A stretch of 64,000 nt of DNA from Jackrogersella multiformis (lineage: Eukaryota; Ascomycota; Sordariomycetes; Xylariales; Hypoxylaceae): positions 2,790,001-2,854,000 of the forward strand of contig CADCXD010000008.1 of assembly GCA_902806575.1 (NCBI GenBank), given 5' to 3'. Position numbers and translations under genes: made by a program. Below are positions 35,031 to 46,859 of the stretch, in pieces. How positions within the stretch are numbered: the stretch's first letter is position 1; each line of letters starts with the position of its first letter. Below the pieces are notes generated by a model. It worked only from the letters and a program-made list of their open reading frames with translations, was not told where the DNA came from and did not search any database.

Positions 35031-36778
35031 TTACATCCAGAGACATAGCTTCCCACTACCAGTTCCGCCGGCCTGTATAATCTCGAATTAGTACTGGGTA
35101 TTCATACGATGTTTTAAGGGGTACTGGGTCATGACGTGTATCCTAGGAGCTCATCACCCCTAGGCAGAGTCCGAGACAGTAACAATAAAGGAGTGACGGG
35201 TAAACATAATATACATACGAGCCAATTCAACGTAGGATGGAACTCGGCAACGGCAGGTACGGCAGTAATGCCCTCGCCGTCCAGCTGGCCGAGCTGCTTC
35301 CCCTGGCGGTCGTATATATCCACGAACCGGTTCATGTTGGCGATGGCGAACTTCTCGACGCCGTCCGCCGGGTCGACCTGCCACTGCGGCTTGAGGATCG
35401 TCACCCACCGGCCGGTCTGGTTGTTATGGGGGATCGCGCGCGCCGGCTTCATCTGCGAGGCCGACAGGTCCTGCCCGGGCTTCCACTTCGCCGCGTCCGA
35501 CATGTCGTACACCTTGACCGTGTCGTCGTACGATGACGTCGCGAGGTACCCGCCCCGGCTCCAGGAGGCGTGCGACACGGACAGCCGCGACTGGTGCTCG
35601 CCGAGGAGGGCGGGGTGGCGCAGCTCCCCCTTCCCCTTGATCATCCGCAGATCCCAGACCTTGAGCGTGCGGTCGAGAGACGCCGTGGCCACGAGGTGGG
35701 GCAGCAGCGGGTTCAGGGAGAAGCCGCCGATCTTGCTCTCGGACAAGCCCCACAGATCCGCCGCGTCCTTCGCGCGCCTGTCGAGCCGCCCTAAGCTCCC
35801 GTCCAGAGTCGAGAAGAAGATCACGTCTTTGGCCCCCGGCGACATGCCGATGCACGAGATGCCTACGTCTACGTCGTCGTCGTCGGGCTGCCACAGCTGC
35901 CTGCTGACTTGCGACTGCAGGTCGAGGCAGCGGATGGACGAGTCGTAGGAGCTGGTGATGACGGAGTTCGGGTCGAACGTGGGCACTTTGATGGAGGATA
36001 TGGTCCTGCTGTGCACTTCGAAGGCGCCTACCTGGGGCAAGGGGATGTCGACGTCCTCGTCGTCCTCGTCCGATTGGTCGGGCGCCTCCTGCGAGGCGTC
36101 AAAGAATCCTAATGTGCCCTTCTTGTCACCCGCCAGGATGATCGGCTTGTCCTGTATGGGGTGGAAGGTGAGCGCGTAGACACGTTCAGGGGTGATCTTG
36201 ATATCTGCGTACAGTCAGCGCTACGGCGTTGCGGCGGGCGCGGCTACGACCTATTAATCATTCACCGACTTACCGTTCGGGACCCAGCCCTCGTAGAGCT
36301 TGAGGTCGCTCATCTCCTTTCTTAGGTCCTTCAGCTTGGCGTCCGAAGTGTCTTTGATATCGTCCTCGGTGAAGGTCCGCACTCCCGGCCGCGCGCCCTG
36401 GACGAACGAGGCGAGCGCCCCGGTGCTCGACCACCGCTGCCCTTCCACTTGGAGGTTCGAGAGCTGCAGGTCGCCACTCGTGCGGATGCGCTTGGGCGCC
36501 GGCGGCTTGAGCTCCGAGGGGATGTCTTCGAGCTTGAGACTGGCCCCGCTCGCGTCCGTGCCGGCGCCGGCGAGCCTCGCGCTCTGGCGGGTGGGCATCA
36601 CGCGGGTGCGAAGAGCGGGCTCGACGGCTTTCCTCTTCTTGGTGGCGGCCGGTCTCGAGGGCGGAGCGGCGGCCCTGCGCATCTTGGCGGCGACCTCGGC
36701 CGAGTCCTTCAGCAGCTTGGCATTGTTCACGACGTTGGCTCTCCTTCGCGCCTCGAAGGTGCTGAGCTCAGGAGCCAT
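35031..36778 (-). CDS. CMR1: WD40-repeat DNA damage-binding protein Cmr1
   Basis: A nuclear WD40 protein that binds DNA and moves to intranuclear quality-control sites under replication stress in yeast. Exons 36778-36274, 36204-35219 and 35072-35031 give 510 residues. The N-terminus has FEARRRANVVNNAKLL and a Lys/Arg-rich linker; WD blocks include GDKKGTLGFFD, SSYDSSIRCLDLQ, STLDGSLGRLDRR, ATASLDRTLKVWDLR, and ATSSYDDTVKVYD. The last exon codes only 14 residues, but AGGTGSGKLCLWM is the conserved Cmr1 end, joined to EFHPTLNWL by a 146-nt intron. A nearer acceptor (35175) would run straight into TGA, and I rejected it. Confidence 0.94.
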
Positions 36779-37546
36779 CTCGAATCGCCAGGTTTGATGT
36801 GCACCTAGTTACTAGAGGCTGAGACTGAGAAGGACCTCATAAGGCTAGGTAGTGGATATTGCAGGCCAAATTTGCAAAAAGGGAATTTGTGGATTTTTAG
36901 AAAGGGTGTGAAAGAAACAAAGAAAGAAAGCTGAATATGTGATTCAAAGTATTATTTTCTTACTTGGACCAGTGGCAGAACTGCGGATAAAGACAGGTAT
37001 TAATGGTATTATTTAGCTAGTACTTATCATTCAGCGTCAGTATTGAGATGTGATATCCGTCAGGTCAAGCTAGACTAATGCCGCGTAGATACTCGGGGTA
37101 TTAATCGTGATGGTGACACGGCGATGAATGACGAAAATCACTTAAGAATTTAAGACGCGCCAACGAACGCGAAGTCATGCGGTAACGCGTACCTAGGTAC
37201 CTGTGTACATGTATATAGGTACATATGTAGTACATAGGTATCTACCAAGGTACATGTAGGTATCCGATATTGGCATTTTCTTCTATTAAAGTATGCTCTT
37301 ACTAAAGTGTATGCTTTTTATGAAATCGCATCCCACGGATCTTATCGATAAGAGAACCCTACCTAAAAGCTAGAGCTAAAATATCTATCGTCAAATAAAA
37401 ATTATATCCTCAACATCTTTTTACAACCCCATAACATCCAATGGTTTCTACTCGTATCGTAGGGTATTAGCCGACAGCCATAAGGGCAGATGATTTCAAA
37501 TATCCAATTCAATTCCTTTCTCCATTAACTATTGACTTCTTTCGGA
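36779..37546. promoter_or_regulatory. Divergent promoter region between CMR1 and MTF2-like
   Basis: The 768 bases separate divergent genes. CCTAGGTACC and GGTACATGTAGGTATC words lie at 37192-37263. Otherwise AT-rich with no further feature seen. Confidence 0.5.
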
Positions 37547-39022
37547 ATGTCGTCAACCCTACTACCTTTCCTATACCATACGCGGACCATCTTCCGGACG
37601 AGCCCTCAAAAGGCCGCCGTCTTTGCTCGCTCACTTCATACCACGAGCCGACGGCTGAAAGGGAGCGATGAAATACCGTTCGATTATGAAGTTGGGGACG
37701 AGGATCTCCCGCCACCGGATATAGCTCGTCGCGGCACTATCACGCCGACCGAGAGGCAAATATTCGAACGTATTTTCGCCGACATTAAAGCCCGCGGCCT
37801 GAAGCCCAACATACGCAACGACTCGGCTACCCGCTCTACCATGCTCATCATGCAGCAAGCCGCGCAAGACGCCGGCCAGTCCCGTCCCGCTACCGTCGCC
37901 TCTCCGGCTCTCCTCGCCGGCGCCGCTCGAGACCGCAACAAGGCGCTTCTGCGATTTCCGCCAGACCTGCGCGCCGCCGCCAGCAAGGCGCTCGACACCA
38001 TCCGGAATTCCGCGATGGGCTTCCACGGGAGCAAAGAAATCGCCTACGACGAATCGTCCATCGCGGCTGGCCAGGGCGACCTCGATGTGAACGAAGGCTG
38101 GAAGGCGCCCGCTCACACTCTCAACCGCACCATCGAGCTGGAGGCCAAGCGCTACGCCGAGCGCACCCGCGTCGAAGGCTTGATCGCCGACGCAACTTCC
38201 GATTTCGAACTGTGGGACGTCTTGGAGAGGGAGGTCTTCACAATGCCCGCTAGGCTCGGCATCGACAGGAGAGCGTCTGACGAGGAGGAGACGACGTCGG
38301 ATGAGCTGCAGGAACAGGAGGAGATGTCGGCGGAACCCCAGGAACAGGAGGAGATGTTGGCGGAGCCCCAGGAACAGGAGGAGACGTCGGCGAAGCCACA
38401 AGAACAAGAGGAAAAGACCACGATTGACGAGGCCACGACTGACGAGGCGGCAAACAGCTCCGAAGATACCTCTGGCTATCTCGCTGATGCCGAAGCTCTA
38501 GAGGATATACCGAAAGAAAAAGAAATAGACGACATAACCGCTGACAGCTCTACCACGTCTGAGCTCAGTCTCTACATCCACGGCCCGCTATACCCTGCAT
38601 ACCTTCTCCTCGCGCTCCGCCGCCTTGACACCGCCTTCCACGCGCCGTCATCGCTCGCCTTCTCATTGCTACCTCGGATTAAGGAGCTAGGGTTAGAGTC
38701 CTACATGCTCGGCGTATCGACGCTCTTCTACAACGAACTGTTGGATATCTACTGGACTCGCCGCGGAGATCTGACCGGAATGCTAAACCTCCTAGAGGAG
38801 ATGCGCCACTGCGGACTCTACTTCGACAGGCAGACCGCGTCAGTCCTGGACCGGATAGACGCCGCGACAGCCGAGCTGGCTGACCAGGAATCTTCAGGTT
38901 CCTTCGCGAGGGCCCTCATGACCATGCCCGAATACGACCGGCCCGTGCGAGACCGTTTTAGGCATTGGCATAGGATCATAGACCTTTCGATTAAGGAAAG
39001 GGAAAACGATATCGGATATTAG
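37547..39022 (+). CDS. MTF2: Mitochondrial Mtf2-like protein
   Basis: Related to yeast Mtf2 (Nam1), which couples mitochondrial transcription with RNA processing and translation. One exon, 491 residues, from the ATG at 37547. The N-terminus is rich in Arg/Ser/Thr with no acidic residue for about 40 residues (RTIFRTSPQKAAVFARSLHTTSRR), a matrix-targeting signal. The central part has TPTERQIFERIFADI and a long helical region. The C-terminal Mtf2 domain (about 345-460) has YIHGPLYPAYLLLALRRLD, LGLESYMLGVSTLFYNELL and LLEEMRHCGLYFD, helical pairs like PPR repeats. A Glu/Gln repeat insert lies at about 255-290. The family call is from the C-terminal domain pattern; function is inferred. Confidence 0.8.
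   Translation: MSSTLLPFLYHTRTIFRTSPQKAAVFARSLHTTSRRLKGSDEIPFDYEVGDEDLPPPDIARRGTITPTERQIFERIFADIKARGLKPNIRNDSATRSTMLIMQQAAQDAGQSRPATVASPALLAGAARDRNKALLRFPPDLRAAASKALDTIRNSAMGFHGSKEIAYDESSIAAGQGDLDVNEGWKAPAHTLNRTIELEAKRYAERTRVEGLIADATSDFELWDVLEREVFTMPARLGIDRRASDEEETTSDELQEQEEMSAEPQEQEEMLAEPQEQEETSAKPQEQEEKTTIDEATTDEAANSSEDTSGYLADAEALEDIPKEKEIDDITADSSTTSELSLYIHGPLYPAYLLLALRRLDTAFHAPSSLAFSLLPRIKELGLESYMLGVSTLFYNELLDIYWTRRGDLTGMLNLLEEMRHCGLYFDRQTASVLDRIDAATAELADQESSGSFARALMTMPEYDRPVRDRFRHWHRIIDLSIKERENDIGY
38309..38413 (+). repeat. In-frame 30-nt tandem repeat in MTF2-like
   Basis: About 3.5 copies of a 30-nt unit code for EQEEMSAEPQ-type decamers, differing at a few positions. It falls between the two conserved domains, so copy number is probably free to vary. 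Confidence 0.85.
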
Positions 39023-39416
39023 GTCCGAGGCTGGCTTTGTGCTGGTTGACCTGCAGTCTAGGTGCTAGGAACGGATAACCCAGCTCTAAAAACTACGGCA
39101 TGTATACATATATATGACCCAGGTAGACGCTTACGATACCTGGGTAATCTGACCTGGATTTGTTTGAAGGTATTAAGTGAAAGATGTAAGACATAGTTTT
39201 ATAATGGTATATTTGATTCAGTTATGCCGTAGCAGGTTGTCCTGTGAAGTTTTCCTTACGGGATAGCACTGGTTGGGGCAGGTCGGTCCAGTTGGCTGTA
39301 GTTGGAGTAGGTGGTAGGTCGGATGTTCTCGGTATTAGGTGAGGAGAACACCGCCCTAACGCGGACAATAACTTCAAAGGAACCCCAATTCGGTTTCATT
39401 CTATGTAGGTATCGTC
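39023..39416. other. Short intergenic region
   Basis: Holds the MTF2-like 3' UTR and the promoter of the flavoprotein gene. No further feature seen. Confidence 0.45.
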
Positions 39417-41144
39417 ATGTTCCACCACGAAATGTCTTTCGACGACAACTTCGACGTCGTGGTCGTCGGCGGAGGGAACGCCGGGTTTTCCGCGGCTACC
39501 GCTGCGGCGCAGTCCGGCGCTCGGGTCTGCCTGGTCGAGAAAGCTCCGCTCGGGGACGCCGGCGGAAACACTTTTTACACGGCGGCCGCCTTCAGATGCT
39601 GCTTCGACGGCTTGGAAGATCTACTGCCGAACCTCTTCCAGGCTGACGGCACGAAGGGCTTGCCGCAGGATCTAGTCGATATGATCGACATGGCGCCTTA
39701 CACGAAGGCTGACTTCCACGCGGTGAGCGCCGGTTGCGATTTCGGATCGAGTGATAATATGATTGAGCGATATAACTGATTCTTATAAGGATATTAGTCG
39801 AGTCACCAAAGGCAGAGCTGACCCGGTGCTTGCGGATACGCTGGTGGACAACTCGAGGGAAGCCGTGCAATGGCTAATGGATAACGGCGCCCGGTTCGTG
39901 CTTTCGTTCAACAGGCAAGCGTACCTCGTCGATGGGAGGTACAAATTCTGGGGCGGCATGGTCTTGAATATGGCTGGTGAGACTTACCTAAATCCTGACT
40001 TGCCGCGGCATCGCTTCGGAATCGGTTCTTACGCTTCAGTCTAGGCCAGGGCAAGGAGTTGTTCGAGTTCCATCTAGATACCGCGAGGAAGCATGGCGTG
40101 GTAGTTCACTTCGACACCCCGGCTGTTGGTTTGGTTGCCGACCCTACGACGAACGAGGTCCTCGGCGTCAAAGTCGTCAGAGATGGAAAACTGAGGACCA
40201 TCGGCGCCGAGGGCGGCGTCGTATTGGCATGTGGCGGGTTCCAAGCCTCCCCGGCGCTGCGCGCTCAGTACCTAGGCCCGGGCTGGGATCTCGCCCACGT
40301 CCGGGGATCCAAGTACAACACGGGCGACGGCCACGCCATGGCCCAGAAGCTCGGGGCGAAGCTAGAAGGTAACTACTCCGGCTGCCACTCGGTGGCCTGG
40401 GACGCCAACTCGCCCCGCGCGTCCGGCAGCCGCGCGCTGACGAACCGCTACACCAAGTCGGGCTACCCGCTCGGCATCATGGTGAACCTCGACGGCAAGC
40501 GCTTCGTGGACGAGGGCGCCGACCTGCGCAACTTCACCTACGCCGTCTTCGGCAGGGAGATCCTGAGGCAGCCCCACGGCGCCGCGTTCCAGGTCTGGGA
40601 CGCGCACGGCAGCAAGCTCCTGCGCGCGGAGGAGTACGCCGACGACGTCACCACGAACATACGAGCGGAAACGCTCGAGGACCTCGCGGATTCCTTAGTG
40701 GCGAAGGGGCTGAAGGACAAGAACCGCTTCCTCGCCACCGTCGCAGAGTTCAACGAGGCGTGCCTGGGCTTCCGGCGCGAACACCCCGACCTTCGACTCG
40801 ACCCCAGCGTAAGGGACGGCCTGTCCACGCAGGGAACGCACAGGTCCTTGGACGTGGCCAAGTCCAACTGGGCGGCGCCGATCGCGCGCCCCCCTTTCCG
40901 CGCCGTCGAGGTCGCCTGCGGCATCACGTTTACCTTCGGCGGGCTGGCGGCGTCGCGCGCGGCCGAGGTCGCGAGCGCGCTTACCGGGCGCAAGATCGAC
41001 GGCCTCTGGTGCGCCGGCGAGCTGCTCGGCGGCTTGTTCTGGGGCAATTACCCTGGTGGGAGCGGGTTGACTATGGGGACTGTGATGGGTAGGATTGCTG
41101 GGGTGGAGGCTGCTGGGAGGGCGAGAGGGCGTGCGGGGAGTTGA
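39417..41144 (+). CDS. FAD-dependent fumarate reductase/tricarballylate dehydrogenase-like protein
   Basis: A flavoprotein of the FAD_binding_2 family (succinate dehydrogenase/fumarate reductase flavoprotein, 3-ketosteroid dehydrogenase, TcuA-like). Exons 39417-39722, 39790-39976 and 40045-41144 give 530 residues. A second ATG five codons later is equally possible. The dinucleotide fold DVVVVGGGNAGFSAA with the ribose-binding VEKAP lies at 10-45. GGVVLACGGFQAS and the C-terminal FAD loop (GLWCAGELLGGLFWGNYPGG) follow. The pairing with FTFGGLAASRAAEV is family-typical. TcuA-type enzymes oxidise tricarballylate; the true substrate here cannot be told. There is no signal peptide. The next gene in tandem is a transporter, so a shared uptake-and-oxidation role is possible. 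Confidence 0.88.
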
Positions 41145-42385
41145 TGTCGTCTGAAATTCTTGTGAGTCAAGATCTTATAAAAACGAGTTCTTCATGGCAG
41201 CCATGTCATGACAGTTGCTTGCTTGCGGCACGACTATCTATCTGCCTATGATGTAGTTTACCTAGGTAGGTAGGTGGAGATATTCCCTACCCCTATTTAT
41301 TAAAGTCTACATAGACTTCTCATAGCAACCTAATCATAAAACATATAATTCCTCCAAGCACGTAATTACGCGGAATTGCACGTTCCTGTTACCCATCATT
41401 AGACTTTGTATCTGCCTTGGATGCTCAGAAATCTTTCCGGTTCTAGTTCTTCTACGGCGTTAAAACTCGATGTAGATAAATAAGAAATCAGATGCGGACT
41501 GACAAGTCCATAAATAAGAGGTTGTCTGCGTATTTAGGTAGGTACCTATATTGTCGAGAACAGGATTTGGACTGTATGAGAGAAAGGGGTAAGGCATTGG
41601 CTGAGAACGACGTACTCAGTGTAGAGGCCATTTCTCTACGGCTAGAATGATCGTGAGTGTTCACTCTAGGTATATATTATCTTGTTATTATAAATACGAT
41701 ACCTGATGCGTGTCTACCTAGGCTGCTAGGTAATTCATAAAGGATAGATCCTTTCTACCCAAGTAAAACTAGTCTACCTTGTACAGTGTAGAAAGTCACC
41801 AACCGTTACAGCTTTAGTTACATACACACTGTACGGAGAGCGAAAGAATTCGCTTATGAGAAAGAACTCGAGAAAACTTTTCTCTTTAAGTGGCGATTAC
41901 ATCATTCGAGTCAGAACCTAGAAGTCTAGACCCTGGCAAATCCCGCTCAGAAAAAAACCCCTGTATATTTTTTCGGCTTCTGAAAATTGTACATGTTAGG
42001 ACCTTGTCGTAGGGTAGATCCGCCGGTATCGCATTGCGCATGATATAGCATCTACTTGTCGATCTGAACCTTTTATAGAATATCGCGCATAGAGAGAAAA
42101 GCTTCTTCCCACCCGGCCCCGAGAGTCCAGGCGGCTGAGATCTGTGCTGCTGGGTGTTAGAGTCAGACTTGCCTGTTACGAGAATTGCTTGTATTGTTGA
42201 GGTTTGTTGGATCGCATCTCGTGCTGTGCTATCGACCTTCAGGAGTCGATCTCCTCGTTCAAAACAGGTATTGGAAATTGGTACTAAGGGCGAGTGACAT
42301 ATTACGAGTTTATAGGAAGCCCTATTACTTCATATCAGTTGCTATACGCCGAGGGCGTGCGCTCGTGCTATAACAGGAAGCTATC
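41145..42385. other. AT-rich intergenic region
   Basis: No gene recognised. Palindromic words occur at 41262-41275 and 41535-41550. The distal part is the presumed promoter of the NCS1 transporter. Confidence 0.45.
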
Positions 42386-44052
42386 ATGATGTTGCAAAGT
42401 CATCAGCAGGGCGAGAATGAGGCGACAGCAACCAGCAAGGGGGTGGAAAAGGTGGTCGAGCAGACTGCTGTTGCCGAGTCGAAGGATCATACCTCGAAGA
42501 GAACCTTTCGAGATATTCTAGCAGACTTCATCACAGCCGGCCCTATCGAAGAGCGGGGGGTCATGCCGGTAGCGCTGGAAGATCGAACCGCTACCAACTA
42601 TACCGGTTACTTTTGGATATGGGCTAGCATGAACATAAATCTCCTACCGTAAGTTAGCAACTATCTACCTAGGTAGGTACCTAGGTAGTTATAAGCTACC
42701 AACAAGGAGGCGACGGCTTGCTGACGGCAAAATTAGCATCACGTTTGGCATGCTGGGCCCGACATACGGCCTGAGCCTGAGGGACTGCGCTCTGGTCATC
42801 TTGTTCTTCAGCCTCTTAACCGCCGCTATACCAGCTTATCTTGGGACTCTGGGACCCAAGACCGGCTTGCGGCAGATGATACAGGCACGCTTCTCCTTTG
42901 GGAGGTATCTCGTCTCCGTGCCTGTTATCCTGAACCTCGCCACGCTCACGGGCTTCTGCGTCGTCATCTGCGTCATCGGAGGCCAATGCCTGTCGGCCGT
43001 CGCCGGCGGCTCCCTCACTCCGGCCGTCGGGATAGTCATAATGGGCGTGCTGGCTCTGATCATTTCGTTCTGCGGGTACGACGTGTTGCACCAGTACGAA
43101 CGCTTCGCGTGGATCCCGGCTTTGATCGCTATCATCATCGCCACCGGGTGCGGAGGATCCGATCTTTCTCGGCAAGCGCCGGCAGAACCCGCGACGGCCG
43201 GCGGCGTCCTCAGCTTCGGCATGATCATAGCGTCCTACATGATCCCGTATGCGTGCCTGTCCTCGGACTTCACCACATATCTGAACCCCAAGTTCTCCTC
43301 GTGAGCGGCCCTACTACCTGCGTTTCCGAGCTTAAGCTAATACCACATCCACCCCCAGCCTGAGGTTGTTCTTATACGGGTTTACGGGCCTGGTAGTCCC
43401 GTCCGTTTTGCTGATGGTTCTGGGGGCTGCCATCGGGGGAGCTATATCCAGCATCCCCGAGTGGCAGGAGGGCTACGAGGCGACGCAGGTCGGCGGCGTG
43501 CTGGCCGCGATGCTGTCGCGGGCCGGCGGGTTCGGGAAGTTCGTGGTGGTGGTGCTCTCGCTGACGCTGCTGGGCAACTTCGCGGCGACGATGTACTCGA
43601 TCACGCTGAACTTCCAGATCCTGGTGCCGCAGCTGGTGGCGGTGCCGCGCTACATGTTCTCGGTCCTGGTCGCCGCCGTCGTCATACCCGTCAGCGTCAA
43701 GGCGGCGGAGGAGTTCTTCGCCAGCCTCGAGAACTTCGTCGCGCTGATCGGGTACTGGTCCGCCGCGTTCGTCGCCGTGCTGGTCGTCGAGCACAACGTC
43801 TTCAGGAGAGGCCGGTACGACGCCTACGACCACGACAGCTGGAACGTGGCGTCCCGACTGCCGTGGGGAGTCGCGGCTCTGGGGGCCAGCGCGCTCAGCT
43901 TCGCGCTGGTCATCCCGAGCATGTCGCAGGTGTGGTTCGAAGGCCCGGTGGCGGAGAAATCCGGCGACATCGGATTCGAGATGGCGTTTGTCGTCACCGC
44001 GGTTCTCTATCTTCCTTTCCGGTTCTTGGAGAAGAGGATCAGCGGGCGATAG
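42386..44052 (+). CDS. NCS1-family purine-cytosine permease-like transporter
   Basis: A plasma-membrane symporter of the NCS1 family (Fcy2-like branch; nucleobases, or vitamins such as pyridoxine). Three exons, 42386-42648, 42737-43300 and 43359-44052, give 506 residues with about 12 membrane helices. Signatures are the PIEERGVMPVALEDRT N-terminus, TGYFWIWASMNINLLPITFG in helix 1, QARFSFGRY, and IASYMIPYACLSSDFTTYL. The intron 1/2 boundaries are phase 2 and split conserved stretches. A second ATG directly follows the first. In tandem 1.2 kb downstream of the flavoprotein; substrates cannot be read from sequence by eye. Confidence 0.9.
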
Positions 44053-44902
44053 ATTGGCTGGACTAGATGTTGGATAGCATGTCTATTGGCGTGTATATAA
44101 ATATAGAAAATACCCTAGGTATATATGAACATATCTAAATATGGATATCACTCTTTTGAGATCGCGGTAAGTGAACTCTTTGCTCTGCTTAGCTAGCTCG
44201 ATGGATTTAAATTGGGAGCCATATTCACCTCGGTCAGAGAGGTAAGCAGGTAGGGTAAGTTATCGAGAGCTACTTAGGTACGTATTAAGAAAGCGTTTGT
44301 ATGAAATTATGTTCTATATTTAGAAACGAAGCGTATTGGTCGCTATGATATACTGTCGTAAAATCAGTCCACAGGTTGAATTTTTCGGGCGTCTGCAGGA
44401 ACCCGTCGAGTCATAATAGGGCAGACAACTTAGGTACCTAAGAATGACAATAATATCAAGGTCACAGGATGACGAGCTATAACTCGTTCTCGTTTGGCTA
44501 TCATCATAATTTTTTAGGTGGTACCTTAGGTAGGTAAAATCGCATTCGAGAATAGGACAACGACGCATCTCGGCGGCGTGGATGAATATCCTATTTATGT
44601 AGAATTGGTAGTCAAGCCACGCATCTAGACACACCGGGCTAAGACCCCGAGACTCCGAGACAAACAGTCATCTTACTTACGCCACACATATGGCTTGCCT
44701 GTTGGTATGTGCTCCTTGACATGGAGGAATTATTCGGCCGTGACGACGGCGAGGAATAATAGAGGGTAGGGGAATCAGTAGGGTCTATGTGTGATCAAAC
44801 TGAGTTCAATTACATTTATATCGTTCTTAGATTCACAAATTATTTTATTATATTCAACCAAGCTAGATGATAACTCGTCGTAGTCTTTAACAGCTAGACG
44901 AC
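44053..44902. other. Intergenic region between convergent genes
   Basis: AT-rich with a few TAGGTACC words (44431-44440, 44518-44535). An open frame of about 100 codons on the minus strand (44320-44634) has no recognisable content. No gene claimed. Confidence 0.45.
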
Positions 44903-45797
44903 CTAGATAGGGACGGTGCTGTTCTGTGCTATACAAGGTCCGTAGAAAGACGTAGTAAGAGAGGCGGTCGAGTTCTTGACGGCTGCCCCGAGAGCAGTAG
45001 TTCCACACTTCAAGCCCAAGACGAAGCTTCCAGCCATCACATCGGCCATGTACGCTCCGGTGTGCGTATGATCCTTCGGGTAGTTGGCGTTGACAGTGTC
45101 GGGGCCTAGGTTCTTCATGGCTTGAATCGCGTATTGCTTATGCGGCACATGATAAACGTCAGGGCTCGCGAGCTCAGCAGCAGCGTGCCTATAGAACAGT
45201 TAGCCAAGGGGGTCGCAACTTTCTTCGTTCCGTCTTAGGTGCTCACCACGCGTAATAATCAAACCGAGAGGATTCGTCCACGCACGTCCCAGTTTCGCAG
45301 ATGTTGTTCGGGGTGGGGGAGTTCAGGATGACCTTGGCCCCCTTGCTGAGGAAGAGCTTCGCCGCGTTCTTATAGTACGCCGGATACGTCAGGACCGTTT
45401 CCTGGACGCCGTTGTAAGTGGTCTGGCACGTCTGGTCGGCGTCTCCGGGGCAGTCCGTCCGCCCGTTGTCGGTGCTCAGGCTGCCGCCGTCGTTGTGGCC
45501 GAACTCTATGACCACCCAGTCGCCCGCCTTGACCGAGTCCGCAACGGCTGTGAAGCGACCCTCGCGGGTATACGACCTCGCACTCCTCCCGCCGATCGCC
45601 GCGTTGTTGACCACGAAGTCGGAGCCGAAGCTGTATTTAAGGTACTCGCCCCAGCCCTCGGTAGGTATACCCGATCCTCCGCCGCCCTTGGCCATGGTCG
45701 AGTCGCCACATAGGTGAATCGTGGCGGCGGCGGCTCTGGCGGCGGGCACGGCTCTGGCGGTCAGAGCCAACAAAGACCAAATCCCTATAAAACTCAT
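44903..45797 (-). CDS. Rhamnogalacturonan acetylesterase (CE12, SGNH hydrolase)
   Basis: A secreted esterase that removes acetyl groups from the rhamnogalacturonan I backbone of pectin. Two exons, 45797-45247 and 45188-44903, give 278 residues. The signal peptide is at about 1-23, then block I LCGDSTMAKGG with the catalytic Ser, block II NAAIGGRSARSY, block III EFGHNDGG, and block V KDHTHTG with the catalytic Asp/His. The ATG at 45797 is chosen because it starts a clean signal peptide; the frame is open further upstream but reads as non-coding. The intron is 58 nt. Cys pairs TDCPGDADQTCQTT and CETGTC fit secreted, disulfide-bonded family members. It points to plant-cell-wall use by the organism. 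Confidence 0.93.
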
Positions 45798-46859
45798 GGT
45801 CGGAAACTTGACGAAATATTTACAGAAGCAATTGACGAACAAGGTTGGCTGCTGGACCGCGGATCTGCGATGGTCGAGATCTGTGATGGTCGATCGCTTG
45901 AGATGTGAGCAACTGTATTTGTGACCGGATCGACGCGACGCGGCTAATGAGTTTATATAATAGTAATGCAATAGGAGCCGCCCGCCGGGGTCGTCGAAAG
46001 TAAACAGCCAGTTCGGGATCCGATCACCCTGCTCGAGGATCGTAGATCTAGAACACGACACCCATCGCAATGCTACGTACGCCTCCTCGCGATTCCGGGT
46101 CAACAAGAGTTACATCTCTGGGATAATTCCTATAGCTCATCCTTAATTCTTCCGTATCGTGCTAAGCTACGGATTTAGTCTAATACGAAAGATTCTTTTA
46201 GTAATATGAACCGAGAGGGTCCGGATTCGACAAGACAATTAGCGGAATATAAACATCCGCAAATTCGTAGCTGATCGATTGCCGAAACAAGACTTATAAC
46301 TGCCCTTTCCGTTCCCCCGACATATATGCCATGGACGCATAGTCGACTAGGTTCTATTGGTGGCCTCTAGTTAGCTTAATGCCGCCAATGGTCTTGGAGG
46401 TTCGAAGATGGTAAGTAACATTTACCTACCTAGGCAATCGCCAAGACTCCTTCATCTTGAAATCTGGGAACATCGTGAAGGTGGAAATTCATGAAACGAA
46501 GCTGATAGGCCAATACGAAATTTCGAGGAGTTAGATTAGCGAAAACTAGGTACTATGGACAACATATCGTAAGAGCGAGCCGTAGCGAGATGAGACAATA
46601 TCGCTGGTAGAGGAAGTTGTGATTGTTTAATGCATCCTCATGATGTAATCAATGCTTCTTTAGCTAATGTCTAATTAATAGCTCCGGTGGGTTTACAACC
46701 ATGGGGAGGATTTTCGATTTCCTCGTTTGCATACCATTCGACGGGTGTAGAAATTAATATAAACCATCCAAGGTTACCAGATTGAACATCTGGATACTCA
46801 TAACCGTCGTAACGACACTGCCGTGTAGTATTATCATAATATCTCCATCGCAATCGATT
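45798..46859. other. Intergenic region, no gene seen
   Basis: Holds the promoter of the acetylesterase (proximal) and the 3' UTR of mannose-6-phosphate isomerase. Mostly AT-rich; no repeat block or gene recognised. Confidence 0.45.

Noticed and set aside
35160..35180. CCTAG acceptor for the last CMR1 intron
   Set aside because: It leads directly to TGA after one codon and loses the conserved GKLCLWM end, which is present at 35072-35031.
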